Part shown: positions 1 through 11,400 of the stretch, one piece after another
Layout of the letters: every line of letters starts with the position of its first letter
Numbering within the stretch: the stretch's first letter is position 1
From: Nephromyces sp. MM_2019
Taxonomy: Eukaryota; Apicomplexa; Aconoidasida; Nephromycida
Assembly (NCBI GenBank): GCA_015657535.1
Contig: JADHZB010000669.1
Location: 1 to 33,861, forward strand
DNA: 33,861 nt
Direction: 5' to 3'
Translations under genes and position numbers: made by a program
Notes under the pieces: generated by a model
Seen by the model: only the letters and a program-made list of their open reading frames with translations
Databases searched by the model: none
What the model was told of the DNA's origin: nothing

Positions 1-425
1 CCTTTACAATAGTTTAAGTAGCATACTTAGATGTAGAATGTAAAACTATATTTACTATTTTAAATATTAGATTCATACGATATCTCTGTGCCAAGCTACG
101 CACATTTTTGTATCAATGCTATTTTTACAAACTTTCACTTGACATTCATTTCAACTCATACCTACCGAAGTTATAAGCATGATATAGGGCTATTAAGTTA
201 GCATTGATATCAAGCTAATAACATACTCAGACCCATAACTAGCTTGTGGCTGAAGTAGGTAGAGTTTTATTGCAATGTTCAGGGTGTAGACTTTTTGAAC
301 TAGACAGACTTGACAACCTTCACTACATGAAAAGCTTGATTAAACATTAAAATAATAAGTCCACTAGAGTGCACCAAGTTGAGATAAGCCGGACAATAAC
401 GAGTGGTTATTGTGGCAACCAGGCG
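1..425 (+). repeat. Outer inverted-repeat arm, left (A)
   Basis: The reverse complement of this stretch recurs, diverged, at about 4570-4960 and for the first 230 bases also at about 520-756. Conserved blocks include the GATATCAAGCTAATAACAT area near 207-226, the CCTACCGAAGTTATAAGCAT area near 161-180, and the AGATAAGCCGGACAATAACG area near 382-401. The first 36 bases also recur as an exact reverse complement at 443-478, so bases 1-478 alone can fold with perfect ends. No coding potential is visible. It looks like the terminal repeat of a decayed non-autonomous fold-back element; the class is not determinable. Confidence 0.75.
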
Positions 426-442
426 AGTAGGCACTGGTTATA

Positions 443-478
443 CTACATCTAAGTATGCTACTTAAACTATTGTAAAGG
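443..478 (-). repeat. Exact inverted copy of the window's first 36 bases
   Basis: Bases 443-478 are the reverse complement of bases 1-36 with no mismatch seen, including the block AAGTATGCTACTTAAACTAT. The following bases (TCTTCTGAGTAGTGAAAA) recur with small changes at 753-771 after a third, diverged copy of the 36-mer at 721-756. This is the best preserved repeat pair in the left region, so it may be the youngest. Confidence 0.85.
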
Positions 479-519
479 TCTTCTGAGTAGTGAAAATCTT
501 TTGCTGGTTACACTGACTA

Positions 520-756
520 TGTTATTGGCTTGATATTAGTTTGATATCAAGGCTAATTTAATAGCCCTATATCATGCTTATAACTTCGGTAGGTATGAGT
601 TGTAATGAATGTCAACTAAAAGTTTGTAAAAATAGCATTGATACAAAAATGTGCGCAACTTGGCACAGAGATAACGTATAAATCTAATATTTGTAGTAAT
701 AAATATAGTTTTATATTTTACATCTAAATATGCTATTTAAACTATCGCAAAGGTCT
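520..756 (-). repeat. Second inverted copy of arm A
   Basis: This stretch reads as the reverse complement of about 1-230, in the same order and with moderate divergence. Shared landmarks are CCCTATATCATGCTTATAAC near 564-583, TTCGGTAGGTATGAGTTG, and the TGGCACAGAGATA block near 660. With 1-230 it forms a long imperfect hairpin. It is non-coding. Confidence 0.75.
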
Positions 757-782
757 TGTGAGTAGTGAAAAATTTTTGCTGG

Positions 783-1063
783 CCACACACCATTATTAAT
801 CAATATAGAACCACTCTAGGTTCAATTATTATAACTAGCATCATCTTCAAGATGTATTTGCCATTGCTAGCTTCCCATTTTGATGTCAGTGCGTTACATT
901 AGCACCCTTATTAATTCAATAATCCATAAAACAATTACTTTAACATATGTTGCACTCAATTACATATTTTCAGAAATTTATAAATGCTTTCTCGAGTACA
1001 TTGGCAGTGCAACTCGGATTAGTAGATGATAATTATTTTTTCATAAGTCCAGGGCATATCAAC
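783..1063 (+). repeat. Inner fold-back arm B
   Basis: This is the reverse complement of about 1758-2030, with landmarks CGAGTACATTGGCAGTGCA, ACTCGGATTAGTAGATGAT and CATAAGTCCAGGGCAT. A more diverged direct copy lies at 4270-4545. The open reading frame across 947-1192 is only repeat sequence running into T-rich DNA and is not a gene. Confidence 0.75.
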
Positions 1064-1757
1064 ATCCTATTCTTCTTTTTTATATTTTACTTTTCTTTCA
1101 ATATTCTTTTCTTCTTTTCAATATTCGTTCTTCTTTGTAATATTCGTTCAAAAGTTTTCCCCGTTTTAATCAAATTGTTTTATATTATTTGATTAAACAC
1201 TCTCATTCTGAAAACATTATCAATATTCAGAATATATATTTTACCAACAATTTGCTAATGACAATATTAAATAAACATATTAAATACTGAATAGCCTCAG
1301 AACTATAACCTTCGAGTAGGAAGATTTAAAAAGTGCTTGCGAGTAGGCAAGCCCCCCAGATACGTCAAGCCTATATATTTATACACTTAGATATAAATAT
1401 ACCTATTCAATTATATATAAATATATAAATTTATTCACTCATATATATATATTTACACTTCAAATTGAGTATACATATACATAGATACACATAATCATTT
1501 ATTTCCACGTAAACAAAAGAATATCTGTGGCTGCAGTCTTCTCGTAGGACGACTAGGCAGATACTTGCGCCTAGGCGAGTATTAAAATCGTGCATTATAC
1601 TTTCAATATTGGGTGTTTTTGTTTCTAAAACATTTGTAGCACTTCAATAGTTTGATTTAGAGCCTTATATTTGTACTCACAAATTGAGCTTCATATGATC
1701 TTTATCGTTTATACACCAATTATACTTTTCTTATAATAGTTTTTAATTATTCTCATT
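1064..1757. other. Loop between the two B arms; no gene
   Basis: This is AT-rich spacer of about 690 bp inside the fold-back. It begins T/C-rich and includes an ATATAT stretch near 1440-1452. Short G-rich islands around 1310-1360 and 1540-1580 carry variants of GCGAGTAGGCA. No open frame with coding character was seen. Confidence 0.6.
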
Positions 1758-2030
1758 TTTATGCCCTGGACTTATGAAAATAAATAAGCATCGTCTACTA
1801 ATCCGAGATGCACTGCCAATACACTCGAGAAATCATTTGTAAGCATTCGAAAATGTATAATTGAGCGCAAAATTTGTTTTAAATAATTGTTTTATGATTA
1901 TTGAAACAATAAGGGTGTTAAATCAATGCACTGACATCAAAATGGGGAACTCACAACGCTAAATACACCTTGAATATGATGCTAGTCACAATATATGAAC
2001 CTAGAATGTCTTGTATCAATTAGTAATGGT
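1758..2030 (-). repeat. Inner fold-back arm B' (inverted copy of 783-1063)
   Basis: The blocks ATGCCCTGGACTTATGAAAA, CTACTAATCCGAGATGCACT and ACACTCGAGAAATCATTTGT are inverted equivalents of arm B. Similarity continues through TGACATCAAAATGGGGAA to the AACCTAGAATG area. Another degenerate copy in the same orientation starts at about 7022. It is non-coding. Confidence 0.75.
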
Positions 2031-2039
2031 GATAGATCA

Positions 2040-2170
2040 ATATATCGTTCCTTATAAATACATTAAATGAAATGGGGAGTTGAATGGAAATCGGGGAAAT
2101 GAAAAGGAGACACTTTCCAAACCGATTAAATTAAAAGGAAGACAACTTTTATATTATACAACTTATCCCT
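2040..2170 (+). repeat. Inverted-repeat segment C
   Basis: The reverse complement is recognisable at about 4140-4260, for example the AAACCGATTAAATTAAAAGG block against CCTTTTAATTTAATCGGTCT. A second, weaker direct counterpart lies near 7195-7290, with the AGTAAAAGGGAGACGATTTC block. C together with B' forms the inner edge of the inverted structure whose right edge is 4140-4545. Confidence 0.65.
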
Positions 2171-4139
2171 AAAAGAAATAAAGATCCGCGAATTGATTTT
2201 ACGAATGTTTAATTAATTTAGAAATAGTCTAATGCGATTGAGAAAAGATACTTGGAGTTACCAAAATCAATTATAGCGAAAGTATAATTGATTTAAAATC
2301 ATTAGAGATCATTTAAAGTGCAAACAATAATTACAAAGAGAATTTGCAATCAATTTCGAGTTGAAAACTCATATATGGTTCTAAAATAAATTATACGAGA
2401 AACCAAAAGTGCTTTAACATAATAAATATTTAATTTTGAAAGCACTTTATTCAATATTGGCAATTCAAACAAAATCGTTATATAAATTTATTGAATTATC
2501 CAAATTCACTTTAATAAACTTACACTTAATTTGGATTTCAAAATTTGGCATAATTAAAAATATCGCAACAACGATGAATTATTGAAATGGCAAATCATGA
2601 AAAGGAGCTCGTGCGGAGTCGATGAAGTCATGAATGAATGCAAATATGTATTCAGTGCCATTTAAACTTATCAAAGCATTTACTAAAGCAGTCAAAATTG
2701 CTTCACCTGGAATGATCAAAATTTGGTCTGACGAAACAAAAAATATTTAATTTCGACAAGAGAAGGCGAAATATAGCATCATTATTCATAAAAGCAAAGT
2801 GTAATGTGAACAAATGAATTAATAGGAATTTTTGTCATATCCTAAAGCAATACCATTGGCATGTGTGAAGAGCATAGAGTATAAATGAGCAAAGAGAGAA
2901 ATTCAAATTTTATGTGATTTTCAAAATTTAACAATCTGGGATGTTGAAAACCTGTGAAATGAATCACAAATGTATTGCAAGTATAGCAATTATTGAAACA
3001 TAAAATCAAAACAACTGAATACATGAAATAATAGTTTCCATGGCATTAAAATGATTAAATGAGTTAATCATTATTGATTGAAATAGATCTGGGATGTATT
3101 AAATTGTTGTTGCTCAAATGAAATGAAAATTAAGAAAGTTAATTTTCGATAAGTATCTGGGGTACTTAAAGTCTGGGACGTTAATATGCTAGAAAGGTAA
3201 TTGGCTAATCCTAAATGCAATAAATAAGGAATATAGACATATTTGCGAATTTATGTCGAATGTTCTAGTTCAAGACACAAATGCTCGATCGAATTTGGAA
3301 AATTCGAAATTAGTCAATTTCAATGCCAAAAAGGTAATATCTATTCCAATTAAGTATTTTTGTAATATTTGAATGATTATTGATATTAATGAATATCCAT
3401 AAATCATTTAAGATAGCAAATGTTTATCAAGGACCACTGATTACAAAAATTTCACTAGCCAAAAATGCAAAATAAAAAAGGTGGAATTTTGTGGTTTTCG
3501 CATTTTAGATCCTTAGAAAAGATGGATTCGATCCACTAAAACTAAAATTTATTGGAATTTAAATAAATACACTAGAAGATTAATTTCGATGAAACCACAT
3601 TGAAATCCAAAAGTTTTTCCCCCGATTTTTAAATTTGAATCTCGTGTTGTACTAGAACAAGATTCAGCAATATTTAAAAATCAAAAATCCGATTCAATAC
3701 CAATTCAAATTTACACTCTAAATTATTATTACAATTAAATTTTTAAACTCTATTTAAAGTTACTAGACAATAATAGAATATTGAAACAATACCGAAAAGT
3801 TATCGAAGACTTTCTTTTTTTTTTAAGCCAAGTTTTTTAGTCCAGTTAATTGAAACATTTAAAATAGGTAAAGAACTAATATAATAAATCATATATAAAC
3901 TTTCAATAATAGAAGTATTAAAGTTAAAGGAAATAAATTAAATGCCTATAGACTCCCTAACCTGATAATTAAATCTTCATATTCAATTAGTCAGTGACTA
4001 GAAAAATTACTTAAGTGAAATACATTTTTGATCCTAAGTCACGTCACTTATCATTAGTAATTTCATATGCCCATTTCCATATTAACTATAAAGTTATAAA
4101 ATTAATTTGATTTTTCGATCTAGTACAGAGATGGATTGT
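2171..4139. other. Interior of the large inverted repeat; no intact gene
   Basis: This is AT-rich interior sequence without a convincing reading frame. The stretch 2820-3310 carries a segment (D) repeated in direct orientation at about 5045-5530 and 7900-8410, recognised by TCTGGGATGT, TTGTTGTTGCTCAAATGAAA and TCTGGGACGTTAATATGCTA-like blocks. Any original coding content is too decayed to read by eye. Confidence 0.6.
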
Positions 4140-4545
4140 GTACTATAAAAATTGTCTTCCTTTTAATTTAATCGGTCTGGGAGCTGTCTTCGTTCCCTTT
4201 TCCCAATTACCATTTGACTTTCCTAATTCTTTTAATGCATTTTTAATAAGTGACATATCAATTCATCTCGATTGTTAATTAACATATGTCTACTCTAAGT
4301 CAATATATCACAATTAGCATCACTTTTAAGAGGTGATTGGCACCACTAGTTTTCCACTTTTATTTCAGTACATTAAATTAGCTCCTATTGTGTATCATTA
4401 ATGCTAAAACAATTGTTCCCAGTGTGTTTGGATAAATTGTATATATTTTCAGATATATAATAACAATTTTTTTATTATACTGGTTGTGCATCTTGTGTTT
4501 GTAAACGTTGATAATTTATTTTAGCAATTCCAGGGAATATCAACT
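4140..4545. repeat. Right inner arm: inverted C followed by direct copy of B
   Basis: Bases 4140-4260 are the inverted counterpart of 2040-2170. Bases 4270-4545 match arm B (783-1063) directly, with stronger divergence, ending in the shared CCAGGGAATATCAAC / CCAGGGCATATCAAC block. So the order B' then C on the left is mirrored as C' then B on the right, as expected for a long inverted repeat. Confidence 0.65.
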
Positions 4546-4569
4546 ATAATTAATACTTACTCGCCCCGT

Positions 4570-4960
4570 TGACACAATAACCACTCGTTAATGTCCGGCT
4601 TATCTATATGGTCCAGAATGGTGCAATTTATAGCTTAGAGTTTATCATAGTTCGCAGATGTGAGCGTTAATTCGGCTAGGTGTCCTTTAACAATTTCTTA
4701 TGACAGCTTATTGATTGACAACTGCCTTTAAGCCTCTAGCTACTTCAGCAAAAAGCTAGTTGTGGGTCTGATTATGTCATTAGCTTGATATCAAGGCTAA
4801 CTTAATAGTCTTGTATCATAACTATAACTTATTGGTAGGTACGAGTTACAATGCATGTCGAGTTAAAAGTTTATAAAAATATCGAGACAAAATGTGCGTA
4901 CCTTCACAAAGATAGATCGTATGAATGTGATATTAATTGTAGTAAGTCTAGTGTCAAATA
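4570..4960 (-). repeat. Outer inverted-repeat arm, right (A')
   Basis: This is the inverted counterpart of about 1-425. CACAATAACCACTCGTTAAT and GTCCGGCTTATCT (4571-4605) match the complement of 380-420. TTAGCTTGATATCAAGGCTA and GGTAGGTACGAGTTAC (4780-4850) match the complement of 150-225. The outermost bases are too diverged to show a clean terminus. The 61-codon open frame over 4851-5036 lies in this repeat and is not called as a gene. Confidence 0.7.
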
Positions 4961-5044
4961 CTACAATTTAATCTTCTACTCAAATGTGTCTGAAATCTTG
5001 AATATGAAACATCTGTTACTTTTTATAATTGAGTAAAGAAAAGT

Positions 5045-5530
5045 TAAATGCGATCAAATAAATTAATATAAATTCATTTTCGAAATCAAAACAATAGCAT
5101 TAGCATAAATAAATAGCATAGAGATAAGCTGAGCCAGTATATAAACTCAAATACTAAACAATGTCAAAATTTGACATCTGGGATATTAGAAATTTGCGAA
5201 ATGAGTCGCAAATGTGTTATAAGGATAACATTTACAGAAAGCAAAATAGCAAACCCATGTAATGCATGAAATAAGAGCTTTGATAACATCAAAATGATAA
5301 CAATAAGTAATCAATACTGATTAAAAATCATCAAAGATGTATTTTGTTGTTGCTCAAGTAAAATAGAATTCAAGAAAGTTGATTTTCGACCAGTATCTGG
5401 GATAATTAAAACGTCTGGGCCGTTAATATGCTAATAAAATGTAATTTGCTGACCCTAAATGCAGCAATTAATGGATATAAACCTATTTGGCAACATCTAA
5501 ACTGAGTATTCTTACTCAATATAAATTTAA
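5045..5530 (+). repeat. Direct repeat D, second copy
   Basis: It aligns by eye, in order and orientation, with 2820-3310. Shared landmarks are GAAATGAGTCGCAAATGTGT (first copy GAAATGAATCACAAATGTAT), TTGTTGTTGCTCAAGTAAAA, AAGAAAGTTGATTTTCGAC and CGTTAATATGCTA. It is heavily diverged and non-coding. It lies immediately outside the right outer arm. Confidence 0.65.
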
Positions 5531-7020
5531 TCAATTTTGGAAAATTAGCTAAGTGCGACACTATAAAGGTTAAACATATTCTAGTCATTTTCGAGTTCAC
5601 ACTCTAAAAATTAAATAGAAAAATTTTAAATACAATAGTCATACTTAGAAGCAACTAGAGATACAAATAATTGTTGCTAAAAATATTTCAAGACTTTAAT
5701 AGCTTTTATGAAACGAGTTGCTCTCTTTTTTTAACTACCAAAATAGCATATTGACTGTAGAGTTAAGGTGCAGCGGATTGAACTTAATTAAGCATTGAAC
5801 GGTATAAGTATTTTTGAGACGAATGTAAACGCATTAACACAAACTCTATAACCCGATTTTCGGACACTCATATTCATTTATTTCCTTACGAGCTCATTAT
5901 TTTAAAGCGCTTCAATAATTTTGGGGAAGGTCTTAAACTCAGCATTACAATGCTAAATTTTCAAAGAAAATAAAGATTTAAAGATAAAAACAAAAGTTTA
6001 ACTTCAGAAAAAGTAAAATTCTAATTTAAAGAAAAATGCATTAATTCTATAAAATTTAGTGGAGTAATTTTTATTCATATATTTGAAGAATATCAAAAAA
6101 TAAATAAGCAATTTTAACTTGCATTTATTTAAAGTAAAATAAGCTCCAAGAGCAACTAAGTGCTACTATTTCATCTATGTAACTTAACACCTAACCAGTT
6201 GGATTACTACATAAACGGGTAAAGCTCAATGAGAATGCTTATCACGCAACAAGTAATTATATAACCCATGCTAAAGTGACCCACTGGCAGAAATTAGGAT
6301 ACTAGAGACGAAAAATAAACCTTAAAAACAATTCTGGTTCAGATTCACTAGATCAAATGTCCAGCAAAAAGAATGGACTAGTTCATCTAATAACTGTCAA
6401 AATGGGATCTAGAATCCACTGATATTAAAAAGTTTGGCCATTCAAGTGAAGTCTATGGCATATTTAAGTCATATTGTCAATTTACTAACCTTAAACAAAG
6501 TCATCTAAAAGGCAGACAATAAATACAATGGGTGCCGCATTACCGATCCAAAGCAAATAGGAAGGTAAAGTTGTCTTTAAAAATATTTATTAATGGCCTA
6601 ATAGCAGTTGCAAAGTCACTACAGAGTTAAAATACGAATTTCAATTTACAGTTCCGGACTCAGTACTTATGCGTTTAAAGTAGTTAGGAAAATTTTATAG
6701 CGGCCATTTGGAGAATACCACATTCAACTATTCCATAAATACAAAGTTTTCAATTTTAAATGCTGAAAATACTATAATTAAGCCAGACGCAAACAGTTAA
6801 ATTTAAGTTAATTTATAATTCAATCGAAATCGAAATGACGAATTGCAAATGACGAGAATTTAGGCACATGAACACCAAACATATTATTAAATAAACCAGT
6901 AATATCTAAAACAAATACAAAATCGTGAAATAGCTAATCAAATGAATTAACGGAATCACCAAAGCATTTGATTTTGAAAAACAAGCCCAATTGAAATGTC
7001 GGATAATAAATGAGTATACA
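5531..7020. other. Gene-free AT-rich interval
   Basis: I see no coding frame, RNA gene or clear repeat here. It may hold further decayed repeat sequence, but I could not align any stretch with confidence. Confidence 0.5.
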
Positions 7021-7021
7021 T

Positions 7022-8420
7022 GAAATGCCCTGGCTTCGCCTAAAATTAATTATCATCATCTACAAATACGAGATCCAATATTAATGGACCCGAGAGTAAA
7101 TTTTAATGTATTTATTCTTATGGTCAATTAATTAATATACTCCGAGCTATCTAACATAAAACCAATAGTCGAGGCGAACAGACAGTTTGCATGTTAAAAG
7201 TGATTAAATAATGGAAAAGTAAATGAAAGTTAGGAGAAAGTAAAAGGGAGACGATTTCTAAACAATGCAGATAAAATGATAGTCTATTTTTACGATCATT
7301 CGTTTCTGCACCAAGTTGAGAAATGCAAGTTAATACCATAAACTGGTATAAATATGAAAATAATCTCATCTAGCCATTAAAGGACGTTTACTAGAGCCAA
7401 AATCTTTTATAACGAAATTAATGGTCATAGAAATAATTTGGAATAAATTTGGACTCAAGAAATCATTTACGATCTCAAACTAAATTATGAAAGTGCCATA
7501 GTAGTTTACTATTACGAACACTCAATATTAGAAACACAATACTCAATAATGGCAATTTCCATTAAATGGTGATTCAAAGCTGATAACTTAGCCAGATTCG
7601 ATTTAGAAAAGATTTTAGACTATCCAAATTAGTCAATTTGGCACAAATAATCAGAACTGAGAACAAATAATAATTATCAAGTTGTATGAAAGCTGTAACG
7701 AGCTTTTGATGAGCGGATGAAATCGAAATTGAGTGTAAATATTTGGTAAGCATTCAACAAATTCAATAAAGTAAAAAACAAAGTGATCAAAATTTCTTTA
7801 TTTAATCACTCGAAATGATAAAAAAATATTACAAAGTGTACAATTATTTGGTTTAGATAAGAGGAATTTAAATAATAAATCGCTAATGACAAAATAAATG
7901 AGAAATACGGACGAATAATTCAACCTTCAGTTGCTTTTTAACTCAAGGCAGTAGCATTACCATAAATAAAGTCCACATGAAATTGTTGATCAATAATGAA
8001 ATCCAAAAGACCCAAGTAGTGTTGAAACTAAACTTCTAATATGTTTGAAATGCAAAATTATACGTGTATGCAATATTTACAGAATAAAGATAGCAAATAA
8101 AAATAATTAACGAGAGCAAAAATGCTAAAATGAGTGAAATTTGGAATTTCATGTCATCGAAATGATTATTCGGAACAATCATGATTGATCAAATACATTT
8201 GGGATGTATAGGATTTAAAATATCTCGATGATTATAAAAATTGAATAAAGCGATTCTAATAAAGCATCTTGGATACGTAAATACGTCTGGGATGTATGAA
8301 GCTTTTACAAGAGTAATTCGCTAACCTTGATTGAATTAATTAAAAAATAAGACCTATTTGAGGATATCTAAATTAGGTAATCCTGCTAAAATAAAATAAG
8401 TGAATTTGCCAAGCAAAAGA
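7022..8420 (+). repeat. Second, degenerate copy of the 1.76-3.3 kb repeat interior
   Basis: Segments appear in the same order as at 1758-3310. A B'-like start has ATGCCCTGGCTTCG and CATCATCTACAAATACGAGAT. A C-like part has AGTAAAAGGGAGACGATTTC near 7240. A middle part around 7700-7750 has GAGCTTTTGATGAGCGGATG, against GAGCTCGTGCGGAGTCGATG at 2606-2625. A D part (7900-8410) has GGATGTATAGGATTT and ACGTCTGGGATGTATGAAG. Similarity is patchy, so limits are approximate. It is non-coding. Confidence 0.6.
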
Positions 8421-8429
8421 ACTGTACAA

Positions 8430-11400
8430 TGCTAAAGGGGTTTGAAATACGTGATTCTTTATTTTAACATTGACAGGTAAATAGAAAAATTTATAGAAGC
8501 ATAGGAACGAAAAATTCTAGCCACAAACAAAAGATTACCAGAGTTTGCATAGATAAAACTAAACAACCACTTCAAGAATTATACCTAGCAGAGAAATCAA
8601 TAAGTCAGGAATGGAGCTAAGAAACAAGAACAATTGTTTAAAGAATCCTAAGTTGGTATTTATAACTTTTCTCTGATTTATAAAATGTTTTGACATCGAT
8701 CACCAATAAAATGTTTTAAAAATAGAAAAAAATATGAAGATAGAAAATATATGCCTAGAATCAATTTGACTTTTTTTTAACCTCCATCCTGTACACCTTT
8801 CTGATAAAGTCATTTTCCACGAACTCTAATAGACTAGTCAATACTGGGTGATAGAATTAACGTATGATCTTAATTTTTCTAGTTTTTATAATACTGAAAA
8901 CAAACAACTCCGTATTTAAAGACTGTCGTCAATTGGAAAACGTTTATAGTTAGTCAATAACAGAAGTGCTAAAGAGCTATTGCATCTGCAAAATTCCTTC
9001 TTCCAAATCAATACTCAGCAATTAGAGCCAAGTATAAAACATATTTTCGATCATGTCTGCTCAACTAGTATTTTATGGCAACAGTTACTGGATTTAAACT
9101 ATATGGTCGTGCTTAACTGTCATGGTTCTAATTCATTTGCTTGAATAAGTAAATTTTTTGCAAAACAGTAACTTGGCTAAGTGTTTAATCGTTTTGGTTA
9201 ATATTAAGCAGTTTTTATATGTTTAATGAAGTAGACAGAAATGGTTCGATTTTCCATTAAGATAGTTAAGGTAAAGTTTTTTCAATTGCTTACTTAATGG
9301 AAATAGCTTTGTTGGCTTTGGTTTATATGATTGAAGCTACTCAATCCTAAGAGCATACTGAGTTACCTCATCAACTTTTAGCGAATTATCCAGCGGTCTT
9401 AAACTCTGGGCTAAAACGTCAAGTAAAGTATGGAACGAAGTCAGAATAGTTAATTAAAAAATTCAGTAAAGTGCCTGTATTTATAGCCTTTGCTAAGATG
9501 TTTGTTTATAATCCTGCAAAAACTGTGCTAATTTGTCTTTCCTAGATTTGTTGGTGTCTTGCTGAAATAATTTTTTATAGCTTGTGAATCTGTTCAAGTA
9601 ATTTGGTATTTTTGAAACTGTTCTCTTAGCCACTCTAAATTAAATAATGCATTCGAAATTTGCTGATCTTGATAATTATCAGTTCACAAGACACTTGTTT
9701 TTAAAGTTCAACTAGCCCTACTAAAAGTTTCACATTTACTTTCCAACCTTTAAAATTTTAGAATTATTTACTAAAACACAGTTATTTAAACTGGTATAAA
9801 TTATAACTGTAATGAATCAGTTTAGATTTATTTATGACGATTTTAAAAGTGCCTACTTCGTCATGCTCAATATTAGAGAATTACTTTGTTAGTATCGTAA
9901 AAGATCCCCTTTAAACTTCATAAATTTGTGAATTTTCACGGATGCTCTAAATGTGGTGCTTGAACTTACATCAATTTGAGCTCTAAAATCATAATCCAAA
10001 AGAGTTGTAATAATTTACGCAGAATTTTTTGCATTCAGACCAACTTCATGCAAATATAGTTATAAAATAAAGTGATTGCATCGACCAGCTGAATATATTC
10101 ATTATCAAACAATAGCTGTCAAATGTTAGTAGTATGTACACATTGTATTTACACTAAGCGAGTAAGGACACATTCAAGCTTCCCAATTGGATTCAAGATT
10201 TACAAAAGTGGTTTCACTTTGTGTTACGCTTTTATACAACAAAGTCTAAGATTGATTGATTTTTTAACATTTTAATTTAATCTATTATGAATAGATTTAA
10301 GCTATTTAAAAAGCAATAATCAATAGCTTAGATATTAAAAGCGTCTTGGATGTTGCAATTTATTCAACACGTCTATTATTTAGCTTTGAATTTCATAGGA
10401 TCATCGGTTGACTTGTTTGTGGTGTACTATAATTTTTTAAGCCCTAGGATGTGGCAAATCATTTGATATAAAACAAATTATAAAGGGAATTGGTCTGGAT
10501 AATCATTATCCAGTGCTCACTTTAATTTTCCAATAACCTTGTGACACAGGATTGTAACCTATTACAATTTTAGATCTTATAGTGTAATTTATTGGTTGAT
10601 GAAAGTATTCCTAACTAGTATATCCCTGAATCGATTTAACACTTTGTACTTATTTAGATTTATGCTTCAGATTTTTTATTTCTATCACTTTACCTACCTC
10701 AAATGATTGTAGAGCTAAGTCTATGTGCTTAGCGTAAGCTTAAGTGAGTTTTCTTCAAAGAGATTCAGTTAGCTACAAAGTTTAGTGATGTTATTACAAA
10801 TTAGATTAAATGCTTAAAATAATAGATCTCGCTTAGAATATAATACATGTCTTTCAAATTTAATCACCCATGTTGTTTTTGAAGAGACAGTAGAAGTTTT
10901 GATTTATAGTCATTCTAGTATGTTTAAAAAATCCATTTCATATTCATTTACTTCCTTTGAATAGAAAGTTTGCTTCAACTTATATAACTTATTTTTAATT
11001 TGATTTATAATCACAAAAGCCTAGCCGTATTGTGATAAAAAAGTGGTGCATATTAAAATAAGTATCAAATTTAACACAACTAGTCTGAAATTTCAGGCTA
11101 AAAGTTTAAATTCAAAAAATATAAGCAAGTGTGCCATTAGTTTGGAATATTTTTACGAAGTAAGTGAAGCACTGGAGAATTTCCTATATGATGAACAAGC
11201 GAGTGGTCAGGGCTGAGCCTATGTTTAAAGAGTGTTAGTATAGGGTAGATCGTTATAGTCAATTTTAGTATAATATCACTAAAATAAAGCAAATTCACTA
11301 GCTAAGGACAAAGTTGTATGAAATGTAGAAAGAGATTTCTGAAAGTTAATGAATTAATCGTATCGATTTGGTACTTCCATTCCAAGTACTACTCAGTGCT

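Noticed and set aside
947..1192. 81-codon frame rich in Phe and Ile, resembling a membrane peptide
   Set aside because: It spans repeat arm B and a T-rich tract; the hydrophobicity reflects T-richness. The same repeat elsewhere does not keep the frame.
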